64,000 nucleotides of DNA from Acytostelium subglobosum LB1 (lineage: Eukaryota > Evosea > Eumycetozoa > Acytosteliales > Acytosteliaceae), in assembly GCF_000787575.1 (NCBI RefSeq), contig NW_012236526.1, forward strand, positions 1,116,001 to 1,180,000. The letters are read 5' to 3'. Positions 51,640-62,799 of the stretch are shown piece by piece. The notes below the pieces were generated by a model. It made no database searches, was not told the DNA's origin, and worked only from the letters and a program-made list of their open reading frames with translations. The translations under genes and the position numbers were made by a program. Each line of letters starts with the position of its first letter. The first letter of the stretch is position 1.

Positions 51640-54287
51640 ATGTCAACACCAATGAGAGGATCACCAAAGGTGTCCTTCTATTCACATCATCACGATGAGT
51701 TTGAACATGATGAGCATGAACATGATGATGACCCTCAACATCAATTCACTTACAGGAACTACATGGAAGAGGTACTTATACTATCATGTTCATTCAATCA
51801 ATCAATTGTTCAATCACTGACAATCATATGTATACCCAAATAGGACAAGAGTATCAATTCATTCACATTCAACATGGCCAAGCAAGATCAACAACATACA
51901 TTCCAACGTATCATATTGACTAACGAGAGTATGTTCATCATCATCATCATTCATTCATGGAATCATTCCTCACTCAATAACTCAATCAATCAATCAAACA
52001 GATGAGAAGGATATCGAAGAGTATAGTGATGTGTGCATGGAGTTGTTAAAGATGGTGAACTTGCGTAATCGTTATCTGTTCCAGCCAAAGGTTTGGCACG
52101 CTGATACTGCACCAAGTGAGAAGCCTCCTTACAGTCCATTCCAGTCGCCAATTGACACACTATCGGAACACACGTTCAAACCAGTGAATGGAGTGTTCTA
52201 CGTCTACAAGAACGAGGAGGAGATGAAGGCTGAGAAGCCACTGTTCCACATCCAATCCACCCTGAACTCCTACTACAAGGACATCAACAGGATGATGCAA
52301 TTCTGTGCCGATGGTCCCGCCAAGTCCTTCACCTTTAAGCGTCTCCGTCTTCTCGAGTCCAAATACAACATGCACATGCTTCTCAACGACAGTGCTGAGC
52401 TATTGCATCAAAAGGTATGTGCTCGTGAGTTAGTGAATGACACCTGACACCTGACACTGACGCGTCCCAACAAACAACATATAGAGCGCACCTCATAGAG
52501 ACTTCTACAATGTCCGCAAGGTTGATACTCACGTTCATCACTCATCGTCGATGAACCAGAAGCACTTGCTCAAGTTTATCAAGAGAAAGCTTAAGGATGC
52601 CCCCAGCGAGACTGTCATCTACCGTGACGGCAAGTACCTCTCCCTTTCCGAGGTGTTCAAGAGTTTGAACCTAAACGTCGACGAGCTAAGCGTAGACACT
52701 CTAGACGTCCATGTATGTCCATCACTCAACCCATTCAATCAATCAATCAATCAAAGGATAACCAACTAACTGTTTCGCATACTTAGGCCGACAACAACAC
52801 GTTCCACAGGTTCGACAGGTTCAACTTGAAGTACAACCCATGTGGACAATCAAGACTGAGAGAGATCTTCCTCAAGACGGACAATCATATCAAGGGAAGA
52901 TACCTTGCCGAGTTGACAAAGGAGTTGTTTGAGGACCTCGAGAAGTCGAGATACCAGAACGCCGAGTACAGACTGTCGATCTATGGACGCAAGATGAGCG
53001 AGTGGGAGAACCTGGCCAGCTGGATCATCGACAACGAGCTCTTCTCACCCAAAGTGCGCTGGCTGATCCAGATCCCACGTCTCTATGACATCTATAAGGA
53101 GACGGACAACCTGCTCAGCTTCCAGGTGTTCATCTCCAACATCTTCCAGCCTCTGTTCGAGGCCACCAAGAACCCCCAGGCGCATCCCAAGCTGCACATG
53201 TTCCTGCAGCAGGTGGTCGGCATCGACTGTGTCGACGACGAGTCCAAGTTTGAGAAGAAGTTCACCGAGAAATTCCAGGCACCAGGCGAGTGGACCAGCG
53301 AGCACAATCCACCCTACACCTACTATCTCTACTATCTCTATGCCAACCTTTACACTCTCAATCAGTTTAGAGAGGAGCGTGGTCTAAGTATGTTGTGGCA
53401 CCATCAATCAAACCAACTCCCTTGCGCACACACTAACACTACCAACACTTTACAGACACTCTTGCATTGAGACCTCACTCTGGAGAGGCTGGCGAGGCTG
53501 ATCACATGGCTGCAGCATTCTTCTTGTCACATGGCATTAACCATGGCATCAACTTGCGGAAGACTCCAGTACTTCAGTACTTGTATGTTTTGGATATTTG
53601 GATTGATTGATGATCAACTCACTCACCCAACTATTCAATCAATCATACAGGTTCTATCTCACTCAGATTGGTATTGCAATGTCACCTTTGAGTAACAACT
53701 CATTGTTCCTGACGTACTACCGCAACCCATTCCCAGTGTTCTTTGCCAGAGGACTGAACGTCAGTATCTCAACGGACGATCCTTTGCAGTTCCACTACAC
53801 AAAGGAGCCGTTGATGGAGGAGTACAGCATTGCCACGCAGGTGTGGCACTTGAGCCCTTGCGACATTTGTGAAATTGCGCGCAACAGTGTCCTGCAAAGT
53901 GGCTTTGAGCACAATGTCAAGTCACACTGGCTGGGTGCCGAGTACTTGGACCCTTCAAAGAACGACATCAAGAAGACCAATATTCCAGACATCAGAGTAT
54001 GCTTTAGGAATGAGACACTCACTGAGGAGTTGCATCTGATCTACAAGGCATTGAATGTCTCGCCAAAGTTCAATGAGTTGGACGTCTCCTTCTTGACGTC
54101 CAAGTTACCAGCGGATATCATTCAAAAGAGCAGCAGCAGCGTGGGCCATCATCAACATCAACAACAACAATCTGGCAATGAGTCCAAGCCGATCCAGATA
54201 CAACAACGACCAAAGGCACCAGTCATCCCCCCAGCGCTCTCGCTCAATGTCTCATCCACCAATGAGCAAAACATGTCAAAGAAATAA
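51640..54287 (+). CDS. amdA: AMP deaminase
   Basis: Seven exons (51640-51771, 51844-51928, 52002-52414, 52485-52712, 52787-53387, 53456-53582, 53651-54287), 740 residues. It converts AMP to IMP plus ammonia in the purine nucleotide cycle. The His/Asp/Glu-rich N-terminus ([16 protein letters not shown]) is species-specific. Catalytic-domain landmarks: the zinc-ligand motif [88 protein letters not shown] and the terminal [23 protein letters not shown] with the catalytic Asp pair. Everything needed for activity is visible. Gln/Ser-rich C-tail. The first exon boundary agrees with a conserved reading frame into ITFN-type sequence. Confidence 0.96.
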
Positions 54288-54365
54288 AGTTTTGAATGTA
54301 ATAACTCTTTGTTGGTAATAATTCTTGTTGCACGGTGTCCATCCATCCTCCAATAATTGGTAGAA

Positions 54366-55774
54366 TCAAATGTTTGAGGGCATGTCTTTCAAGATGTCCC
54401 TGGGATACTCGAGATTGGCCAACCATCCAGCACAGTTTGAGACGAATCTTGAGGTGCCACATGTGTCCCAGTATTCGTCATAAAGTCTTGTGAAGCCTCC
54501 ATCCATCATCAACCTTGCTTTGGTAACTGGGTCTTCAATGGCTGCTGTAACAAGTTTGTTATCTGAACCATAGAGTACCTCAACCAATCCTTTTCCTCTG
54601 AATTGACTTTGATTGATTGTGGATATAGTGTTACCCTCGTACAAAGTTGAGAGTCCAGTCATCACCGAGTGGTTCATGAATCCAGGCTCTTGAGATCTCA
54701 TGGTAAGTTGAACAATCTGGCAACCGTGATAATTTCCCTCCAAGCTAAGTCCAAATCTCTTTCCAATAACATTGGCATCCGCTACAAACGGTTCATTGCC
54801 ACCCCATATGAAAAGACCATTCCCATTGTTGAAGTGAGCAACGATCAAATCGATTTGATTCTTTGATAGTCTTTCTCAATAGTCACTGATTATCCATACT
54901 TGGCAGTATTTAGAAAGGAATCCAGTAGTGATCTTGTTGAGTTCATCTTTGTTCAATATATCCAGGGCCGCTCCAATCAGTTTCATTTCAAGTTTGAGGT
55001 TGGTTAGAGGTATGTCCGGTAAATTATATAAGTCCAATATTAATATTGATGATCCTCTCAAGCCACCATCTCTTATAAGTCCTCTGTCCTTTGACTCTGA
55101 GTTTCCATTCTAGTCCAAAGTTTCTTCAGGATGAGAAGTTGTATGAGCATACGGGGTATAGGCTTGATGGATATTTGTGGATTCATTAGCAAGGAAGTAA
55201 TTTCTTTTGCCCATTGCAACAACAAACTGCTTCTCAATTGCTTTGAGATTCTGAGGATAAGCCCGTAAAATGTAAGATCCATCCAGGATGTCCTTTGGAA
55301 GTTTGAATTCTCCATTCTGGTTTGTTTGACCCTTGAATTCTACATTCTGGACCCCACCTTTGATTTGCACCAAGAGAACTTGACAATCTTTTATTGGCGG
55401 GCATGAATTGTGAGTCACACTCACAACCTCTGGGATTAAGACCTCTTCATCAGGTTCTATTAAGATTTCCTTCCCACCAATAAAGTTTCCATCTTTGTCA
55501 TAGAGTTTGATAATAAACTCTCCATAGCTCTCTGTTAGATATGGCTGTTTGACAATGGGAACTATCTCATTCTTATATCCTCCCGTTGGATCAAGGATCT
55601 CGGAGGTCTTTATGAAAGTGGTAGTTGCTACTCCATCAGTTTTGGTCCACTTAGTCTCTTTGACAGGAAGTAAGGTAACGATGAGGTCTGGACTTTCTGA
55701 CTTGATGTAGTTTCTAAGAAAATATTCATCATACGATTTTGACTGTTGTTATTGAGAATTATCCTTTTTGACAT
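54366..55774 (-). pseudogene. Decayed gene for an uncharacterised dictyostelid protein (amidotransferase-like C-terminal region)
   Basis: On the minus strand, one frame of ~1.35 kb reads as protein but is interrupted. The ATG at 55774 is out of frame with the body and a TAA follows within 30 bases; a TAG lies at 55110-55112 and a TGA at 54876-54878. Flanking residues on both sides of each stop read smoothly in the same frame. The N-terminal part contains beta-sandwich-like sequence (GQTNQNGEFKLPKDILDGSYILRAYP, resembling carboxypeptidase-regulatory or transthyretin-like repeats). The C-terminal part (QVWIISD, IVAHFNNGNGLFIWGGNEP, DANVIGKRFG) has the look of a class-I glutamine-amidotransferase-like fold, without a recognised catalytic Cys. 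Function unknown. Confidence 0.65.
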
Positions 55775-56292
55775 TGTATTGTAAGAAAATAAATTATTAT
55801 TATTAATAAGGTGAATGTAATAATAATTATAATAATGGTCCCCTTTTTATTACTCACTTATATATATCAAAGTATTTAACAAACTCGTTTTGATGAGTTC
55901 CTTAAGTGTTTCAGTTGAAAAATATTGAATCCACTCGCTGGTCAAATTCTATTAATAACTTTGTGTGAGTAAACTTGATATAACAAGTTGAGTATTCAAT
56001 CAAATAATTATATATATATTATATATAGATAAGATAATAGATAGATAGATACAAGATAAAATCCATATTTGTTAATAAAATCTATTATCTTGTATCTTGA
56101 ATTTGACTGATAATACTAAGTTTATGGTGATGCCAGAAAGGAGGTCCTTTCCGCAAGGCCGTCGTTTGAGTTTGAGTTTGAATATCATTTATTGTCGAGG
56201 GCCAGGCAAGACCCACTCTCTATGAATGATCGAATGAAGAGATTGAGTGCGCGAAGCGACATCAAAACACTTTGGAAATCAAATCATTCGAC
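55775..56292. other. Intergenic spacer
   Basis: About 520 bp. The first 330 bases are extremely AT-rich, with ATAGATAGATAGATACAAGATA near 56035 and a nearby inverted copy TATTATCTTGTATCTTG. From 56130 it becomes GC-richer (GCAAGGCCGTCG, GTGCGCGAAGCGAC). No gene is recognised. Confidence 0.4.
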
Positions 56293-56300
56293 TCTGGAAG
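56293..56300 (+). repeat. Target-site duplication, copy at the LINE 3' end
   Basis: TCTGGAAG directly abuts the poly(T) run; the same eight bases recur at 56992-56999 at the other end of the element. Confidence 0.55.
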
Positions 56301-56991
56301 TTTTTTTTTTTTTTTTTTTTGACTAGAGTGGAAGTTTATTATTATTGCAAATAAATGACGCCAATACTTTGCCTTCCAGAGGATGGCATAGATGTCTTTC
56401 AGACTGAGGGTGACACCATTGCTATCCAAGAGAGGTACCTTGTCGCTATGGCTGGAGAGGTGGGCGGAGCGGAACTCCATCCAAGGTGTGTGGAACTTGC
56501 GGAAGAGGCCAGTGAACTTGCCTCCCAGGCGCTTCCTGGCGTTGCGGTGTTGAGTTCTCCACGAGTCCAGGTAGCCATGGGTGAGATGGGCTGGGGTGTT
56601 GAGGAAACGATTGAACACCCATACCTTGTAGGCAATTGATCTGAGTCCAATGTCCCAGAGGTTGAGGCAACTTTGATCCCAATGGAAGCCGGCGCGGTCC
56701 AGTGCCATCGTATTGATGAAGCTGGAGCCGTAGGCGGTGGTCTTGGGGGCTGAGATGAACCATTTGGTGAGGTTTTCGATCTTCTTGATCTGCCACTTGG
56801 TCGGTGAGTCCAGATAGAAGTGGTACATCAGAGGGGGGAGGGCGTAAGACTTGAGAGCTGCAACCTTGGACCGCAGTGTGGTGCTTTCGGACTTGGAGTA
56901 GATGCCCTGCTTGGTGAAGTTGACGCCAAGTACCTTTCAGGTTCGGTGGGTAGGGGAGCTCAGACGTTGGTGCATCGCCCAGGACAATGTT
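56301..56991 (-). mobile_element. 5'-truncated LINE (non-LTR retrotransposon) fragment next to a tRNA gene
   Basis: The minus strand encodes the end of a LINE reverse-transcriptase ORF (LGVNFTKQGIYSKSEST, KVAALKSYALPPLMYHFYL, TKWFISAPKTTAYGSSF, HWDQSCLNLWDIGLRSIAYK) and ends in a 20-base poly(A) (T-run 56301-56320). The frame changes once near 56935 (upstream of LGVNF), and no stop precedes the A-run in the last frame. TCTGGAAG repeats flank both ends. The insertion lies ~46 bp beyond the 3' end of tRNA-Ala, in the same orientation. Dictyostelid TRE-type LINEs target tRNA genes, and TRE3-type elements choose downstream sites, so this is probably a TRE3-like remnant; the exact clade is inference. 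Confidence 0.8.
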
Positions 56992-56999
56992 TCTGGAAG
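56992..56999 (+). repeat. Target-site duplication, copy at the LINE 5' end
   Basis: TCTGGAAG identical to 56293-56300. It marks the 5' truncation point and places the insertion about 46 bp from the tRNA 3' end. Confidence 0.55.
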
Positions 57000-57035
57000 T
57001 TCCTCATTTTACAGTTTGGTGTGATCAAAGTACTT

Positions 57036-57040
57036 AAAAA
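57036..57040 (-). terminator. RNA polymerase III terminator of tRNA-Ala
   Basis: A run of five T on the minus strand lies 5 bases past the discriminator base of the tRNA, the usual Pol III stop signal. The LINE insertion lies beyond it, so tRNA transcription should be unaffected. Confidence 0.75.
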
Positions 57041-57045
57041 GTTTT

Positions 57046-57118
57046 TGGACTAGAAGGGTATCGATCCCTTTACCTCTCGCATGCTAAGCGAGCGCTCTAC
57101 CATCTGAGCTACAAGCCC
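57046..57118 (-). tRNA. tRNA-Ala (AGC)
   Basis: On the minus strand a 73-nt cloverleaf starts GGGCTTGTAGCTCAGATGG and ends AGTCCA. The anticodon stem CTCGC/GCGAG encloses TTAGCAT, so the anticodon is AGC (Ala). The acceptor stem has the G3:U70 pair that defines alanine identity, plus one T:T mismatch at position 6/67. The D-arm box A (TAGCTCAGATGG) and T-arm GGGATCGATACCC (box B) are canonical. No intron. Confidence 0.95.
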
Positions 57119-57540
57119 TTGATGTCCGAAATTATCTGAATTAAGGTTTTATGCGATCTTTTTGGGGGGGTTTTTTTTTTTTTGAAATTTCAGACTTTGG
57201 AGATTTCATTTTGACTGCTTTGTCACACTTCATTTTTTTTCAATAACTTCTTTCAACTTCTCCCATCCCTTTATGGTGACGATTAACTATTGCCCCAACA
57301 ACCACCCATCCAAAACAATAGGGCAGTCTGACTTGTCAATATCTTCCAACCCACGCACTCCAAAGTCTGAGAGATAGAGATACAATCACCCCACATTCAT
57401 ACATTCATTGACTCATCACCATACTTGTCCACGTCGACGACTATCCATCCAACAACACACTACATCACTGTCTTGTATATCTCGTTGTTTGTCTCTATTA
57501 CTACAACTACAATTAATACTACAATAACAGACAACATACA
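57119..57540. promoter_or_regulatory. Region between tRNA-Ala and the 4EHP-like gene
   Basis: About 420 bp. Long T and G runs near 57165-57185, then a C/A-rich leader before the ATG at 57541. It must carry the tRNA upstream flank on one side and the Pol II promoter on the other. Confidence 0.4.
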
Positions 57541-60311
57541 ATGAACTACTTCAACATACTTCAGAATGAAGATGAGGATGACTTTGTAATGGTTGGCAGC
57601 GGTGAAGCTTCAACTAATCAACAACAGCAGCAAAAGGAGGGTACAGAGGAGGAAGGTGAGATTGTAGAGTCTTCAACAACCAACAATAACAATAGTACAG
57701 CATTTGGCAACAATGCCAATAACAACAACAACTTCAATCAAAACAAACAACCTCAATATACAATCGACTTGCAATTGGACTTCTCTCAGGATGCTGCATT
57801 GTCTTCAGCCGATCTTACAAAGACGTTTGACGAGTCATGGGTACTGTGGTACGACTCCAAGTCCAAGGTGGAGCCAAGGGAGAAGTCAGAGAACAGCCAG
57901 TACTTGCAGAACATCTCCAGACTCGGTTCGTTCAACTCCCTAGAGGGCTTGAAGCAACTGTGGAGCAGTTTGGAATCACCAATGAACAGTAACATCAGTA
58001 TGTTCAAGGATGGAATCGAGCCAGCCTGGGAGGATATCAAGAACAAGGATGGCGGTAAATATGTAAGTACATGATATCTCTATGTCTTTGACTCTGACTC
58101 TAACTCCTTCTTCATCTCTCACTCTTAGTCTGTAAATTATATAATCAAGGACAATGAGGAGTACACCAAGATGATCAATAGTTGGTTCACTCTGGTCACC
58201 ACTGTCGTCTTCGCTTCACAATGGGAGCAGTATGAGCAAACGGTATGTTGTCCCAAGTGTTGTCATGTGACCACAAGATCTCTCACTCACTAACTCACTC
58301 GTTCGCACGTTCATTCATGACACGATCATTTAGAATGGACTTGTGTTGTCATTCAGAAGCTGGGGAGCAAGCATCAACATTTGGAACAATGAGTCAGAGA
58401 ACCAAGAGAAGGTCCAAGCACTCAAGGATGGTCTTCAGAATATACTCAAGTCAAAGTACGCCAAGTACTCTTCGCACAACGTACGTAAAGCAATATCTCC
58501 TTCGTTCATTCAATGGTCTAACATTCCAACAACAACTATTATAGAACACTATACTACTCAAGACATTCAAGAGGAATGATGAGTTGAAGAAGAAGAAGAA
58601 CTTCAAGACATTCCAAAAGATTGATCATCATGCCAACCAGTGGAATGAGCTGAATGCTCATACTGGAGCATTCCAATCAAGGAATCAAGATGGTTGGATC
58701 AGTAACGACTCGGATCACTCGAACAATACATTCGCGAGAGGCAACAACAATAACAACAACAGCAATGGTTCATGGACCTCAACTGCACCCAATCAACTCA
58801 GAAAGTACAACACCAAGCCACTCGCTACCGTGCAGCAGCAAGCTGTGCCAACATCACCCGAGATCACACAACCTGCCGAACCAGCGATCCCCGTTCCAGA
58901 GATCCCAGCAGGAATGAACGCCTGGTCCACAGGTATCCTGCTCGGAAGCGAGCCAGTGCCCCTACAGACTCCCTATGTTGCCAAGGCCCAACCCGTCGAG
59001 CCAGCCAAGACCGCTTCATCGCCAGTCGTCGAGCCAGCTGCACCAGTGCCAGCAGGTGAGACAGTGCCAGCCACCACTACAACCACCACGAGCAATGTAG
59101 AGACCAGCCCTGTTGTGACCCCAACTGTTGTTGTTCCACCCAATGTCAATGCCTGGGCCACTGGCTTGCTATTGCCAAAGTCACCAGTTGTTCAGTCCAC
59201 CACCAGCAATGAGACTGTCGCCGCTCCAACCTCTGTTGCTGCTGCTGCCACTGAGAGTACCACACCATCGACTACCAGCCCAGTGACGACCACTGGATGG
59301 TCTGGATCAAACAAGATCGTTGAGCAGCACAAGAAGACAGGAAAGAAGGATGATGAGAAGGAGAGAGTTCCAGATAAGTCGGTCGAGAAGACATCGGCTA
59401 CAGCTACCAACACCACCTCGTCAGTTGACAAAACAGAGAAGAAACAACAGAAGCAGAAGCAGACAAAGTTGACATCATCCAATGAAAGCAAGGCACCATT
59501 CTGGGAGGAGTCGGCAGTACCACAGACGACAACGACTGTTGTCTCACCAAGCACAGTCACTCCAGCTGCAGCAGTTGTCCCAACCAAGGAGACCAAACAG
59601 ACAAAGCAACCAAAGCCAGTGGATGCACCTGCACAGCCCACATCCATTTGGGCCAAGGAGAATGTGTTGAGATTGATGGAGACTGTCGAGAAGGAGAAGG
59701 CCAAGGAGGAGAAGGTCAAGCCAGAGCAGGCTAGTGTTGTCGTCCAACAGCAAGAGACTGTTGCTGAGGCACCCAAGGAGGAGTCGACCCGAGTCACCAT
59801 CCAGATCAAGCCACAGACAGAGTTGAAGAAAGTTGAGGTACCAGCTGCACCAGCCAAGGATGAGTGGACACCAGTCGAGGAGAAGAAGCCAAAGAAGGAG
59901 CGCAAGGAACCAAAGGAACAAACAAACAAGGAGGAGAAGGTTGTGGTTCATCATCACCAGCAGCATCATCAACACAAGGAGGAGAAGTCATTGATCCGCA
60001 CATTGCAGGTGGAGGAACCAATCGAGTACAATACACCATTGAAACAACAACCAACAAAGAGCACAACATCACAGACCTCAACAACAACAACAACAGCGAA
60101 CAGGAACAAGAGCAGTGGTGGCAAGACATCGCCCAATACCACCTCGGCAAACCAATCAAATAGCGCCCTGACCAAGCCCAAGGCAAAGCCAAGCAACAAG
60201 CCAACAGCGACAACCACCACCCCGACGGGCATCGATTCCAAACTCGTAGGATTCATTGCGATGTTTGTTGCACTCTTACTCGGCCTACTCTTGAAATACT
60301 TCCTTTTCTAG
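57541..60311 (+). CDS. eIF4E family protein (4EHP/class II-like) with C-terminal membrane anchor
   Basis: Four exons (57541-58062, 58129-58242, 58334-58480, 58545-60311), 849 residues. After an acidic/Gln/Asn-rich leader, residues ~95-250 are an eIF4E cap-binding fold: FDESWVLWY, YLQNISRLGSFNSLEGLKQLW, SMFKDGIEPAWED (cap-stacking Trp and Glu kept), and SFRSWGASINIWN. The second cap-stacking aromatic corresponds to Tyr, as in 4EHP (eIF4E2), rather than Trp; the dorsal Trp that binds YxxxxL partners is kept. Then come ~570 residues rich in Pro, Thr, Val, Lys, Glu with two NAW(S/A)TG(I/L)LL repeats (~115 residues after the domain). The last 22 residues are a hydrophobic helix (LVGFIAMFVALLLGLLLKYF), i.e. 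a tail anchor. A membrane-tethered translational regulator is inferred. Confidence 0.88.
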
Positions 60312-60438
60312 GCTTCCACCACCCCCTTTACACAACTAGATAGTCAAACATCAACAACACACAACACCCAAAAGATTCCTCCAATCATTCTTGTTGAATA
60401 AATGATTGCAGAGCGTAGCTACAATCCTTTGATTTGGC

Positions 60439-60693
60439 ATGGGCGTCCGACGTACGTTGGGACCCGATGCAAAGACCCCCAATACCTTATGTTTTGTTAA
60501 GGTCAATGTCGCTTCACCATCAAATCGGTATTTGTTCCGCATTTTCAAAGGTCAAGAGATTTGTAAACTCAATGAGGCAGTTGATTGGTTGGGACGTCCT
60601 GATAACAAATCACCTAAACAATTCTTATTAATACCAACTAACCATGAGTATGAACATCAAACAATTCAATCATTAATTTTTTATTATTACTAA
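60439..60693 (+). CDS. Possible small or partial gene (84 aa)
   Basis: An open frame with AT-rich codons from a Met at 60439. Residues ~20-80 (VNVASPSNRYLFRIFKGQEI, AVDWLGRPDNKSPKQFLLIP) look protein-like, but I recognise no family. It may be a remnant of a longer gene whose other parts are lost. It sits in a debris zone. Low certainty that it is expressed. Confidence 0.3.
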   Translation: MGVRRTLGPDAKTPNTLCFVKVNVASPSNRYLFRIFKGQEICKLNEAVDWLGRPDNKSPKQFLLIPTNHEYEHQTIQSLIFYYY

Positions 60694-60711
60694 TATTTAT
60701 AACAAATAATT

Positions 60712-61170
60712 ATGAGACACTATTTACTATCTATTACTTTGATCATAGTATCTGTAGTACTAGTAGGAGGGGCAAGTTTAAATCGTAAGTGTTACATATA
60801 ATTATTAAGTTTGATAATATAATTAATAATCTTTATCTTAGCCAACCAAATATCTAGTTTAAATTTTAAACTAATTGACCATCAATTTTTTAATTATAAT
60901 TTCTACTCTAATGTTTATGGAGGATCGTATCTCTAAATCCAAGATGAAAATAGAGTCTTGAATTTTTGGGGAGAGATGTTGTTATACCAATGGTAATCTA
61001 TCTGATTATTACACATTCGATAGATTCTTTTCTTTATGGGAAAGAGATCCATGGGTCGATTATCAAATGAGGTATGACCTATCATTGAATTTTTTCCCAA
61101 AGATAGATTCACTGGGAAATTCATCAATCAGATTTCTCCGATCCGATCAATCAGTAATTATCCGTTGATC
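60712..61170 (+). pseudogene. Decayed secreted-protein gene
   Basis: An ATG at 60712 opens a clean signal peptide (hydrophobic LLSITLIIVSVVLVGG, then ASLN). A good donor/acceptor pair (60785 GTAAGT to AG at 60841) joins in frame to QISSLNFKLIDHQFFNYN. A TAA at 60934-60936 ends the frame, and sequence beyond a further frame change near 60970 still reads like protein (LSDYYTFDRFFSLWERDPW, YQMRYDLSLNFFPKIDSLG) until a TGA near 61167. This is most simply a dead gene for a small secreted protein of ~150 residues. Alternatively the first 55 residues are a short secreted peptide that is still made. Family unknown. Confidence 0.45.
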
Positions 61171-61444
61171 GGATACATTTTATATGGAACCGGTAACTTG
61201 TACACTTTTATATTGTGACCTCGAATAGGTTTCAGAAATAAGCGATCCGATCCGGTCGGAGGGGTCGGGATCAGGGGATGGGTAACAGCACCCATATGAA
61301 GGAGATATTGAGTGGCATCAGTAGATTGGTAACAGGACACAAATAAGCCCTAGCTCTGGATATTACAACATTGAATCCAAAATTGTTGTCAGGCAATGAC
61401 ATTGTTAATGAATTGACATGTTTATACATTGATTTTGATAGGAA

Positions 61445-62628
61445 CAACAGAGGACTTTATTCGACGTCTATCATCTCGGTGTCAGTTACAATGGGACGAT
61501 CAATGTGTTGGGCGTGTTTGGAGATTGTTATGTCCCAATGGTCTAACTCTTTGTTGTGCCACACATGTATGACGCCAATAGGAGAGGATGCATCGGGCAC
61601 AGGTCGTTCTTCTCCCCTGGTAAAGTGCACCACCCATGCCTCTTTGGTCTTCAATGTCTTTTGGTAGGCTACGGTCTTTGTATAGAGCTTCACAATGTCG
61701 CTATCCCAGGTGTTGGCCACCAGCTCGATGATGCAACTCCAATTGCCTCTTTGGATGATCATGTCTGCCTTGTACTTTTTGGAACTGATGGCGCAATGAC
61801 AACTTCTTGGAGGCGACCCTCTTTCTTCGCTCCATGATTTGATGATGGTGAAGAGCTCAAAGTGGTAATATCCGCACACAGCTGTCTTTGATACGTTTGA
61901 ATGCCGCTGGTTGCATATGTCTGTCTTTAGTTTTGATGGCAACACCCTTGACTGTAAAAGATCCACTGTTGTCTGGTGTGTAATGTTCATTGGTTAGTTT
62001 CAGGTTGACCTCTCTCGCTGCACTGTTGGTGGAGATGTAACAATGATCACCTTTGACGTTGATACGTACATTGATCTTGTCCTCAATCATGTTCTGGGTA
62101 TACATCTTGCAAGCAGTGATACAAGCATTTGTTCCACACCGTCGCATCCTCCTGCCTTTGTCTTTGGCTTGTGCACACACATGAAGAATATCTTGAACGT
62201 TGCTGGCTCTTCGATTGGTGCCCCGTCATACTCTTGAGGTTTGAACATGTTTATTGGATCACCTACCTTTGTAAACTTGCCAGACCGATACTGATGGTTG
62301 CCATAGTCAAGCACAACCTCTATCCTGGCATTGGCGCCATACTCCTGAGAATGTTACTATCGCGCTGTGCAATCCTTTCAATGTCTGCTCTGGTGTAGTT
62401 GCCATTCATCTTGATCAGTGTCACACCTTTCTTCTTCAGTCTGCGGCCAACTTCTGTGATTGATCTACTCATTATTATAAAACCATGATCTGGATTGATA
62501 ATACTCTTTGAAGGAACCCATCTTATATCTATATTATTAATTATTTTTATTTGATTTATTCCCAAAGGAAGTTCGAGTTTGTAATTTTGTGTGTTACTTA
62601 ACTTGTCTTCAACACACAACTCTTTCAT
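61445..62628 (-). pseudogene. Broken Crinkler (CRN)-type nuclease gene, fossil
   Basis: Minus-strand pieces in more than one frame resemble the C-terminal part of Crinkler-RHS-type effectors. The last piece has a restriction-endonuclease-like core (ADMIIQRG...IIELVA) and the family's AWVVHFT and GVIHVWHN strands. Upstream pieces are less diagnostic. No ubiquitin-like header or NTPase domain is seen in it. It is broken, with roughly three or four interruptions, and lies head-to-head with the intact-looking CRN-type gene to its right. Probably moderately old, since the pieces still read well. Confidence 0.6.
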
Positions 62629-62799
62629 TTACTTCTTCACTTCCTATCTGTTTTTACTTATTATCTCACTCAACACACATATCACAACTTATCTCTTCAT
62701 TATCACATCATTATTATCTCACAACATCTACACATATACTCACAACCTTGTATTCCAACAACAACTCTTATTACTCATACTCCACACTCTATTCCAATC

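Noticed and set aside
56355-56639. Plus-strand frame across the LINE fragment
   Set aside because: Antisense of the reverse-transcriptase-derived sequence, which explains the region better.
61148-61173. CCGATCAA/TTGATCGG inverted repeat considered as transposon end
   Set aside because: Only 8 bp, no partner at a distance and no transposase remnant; likely chance.
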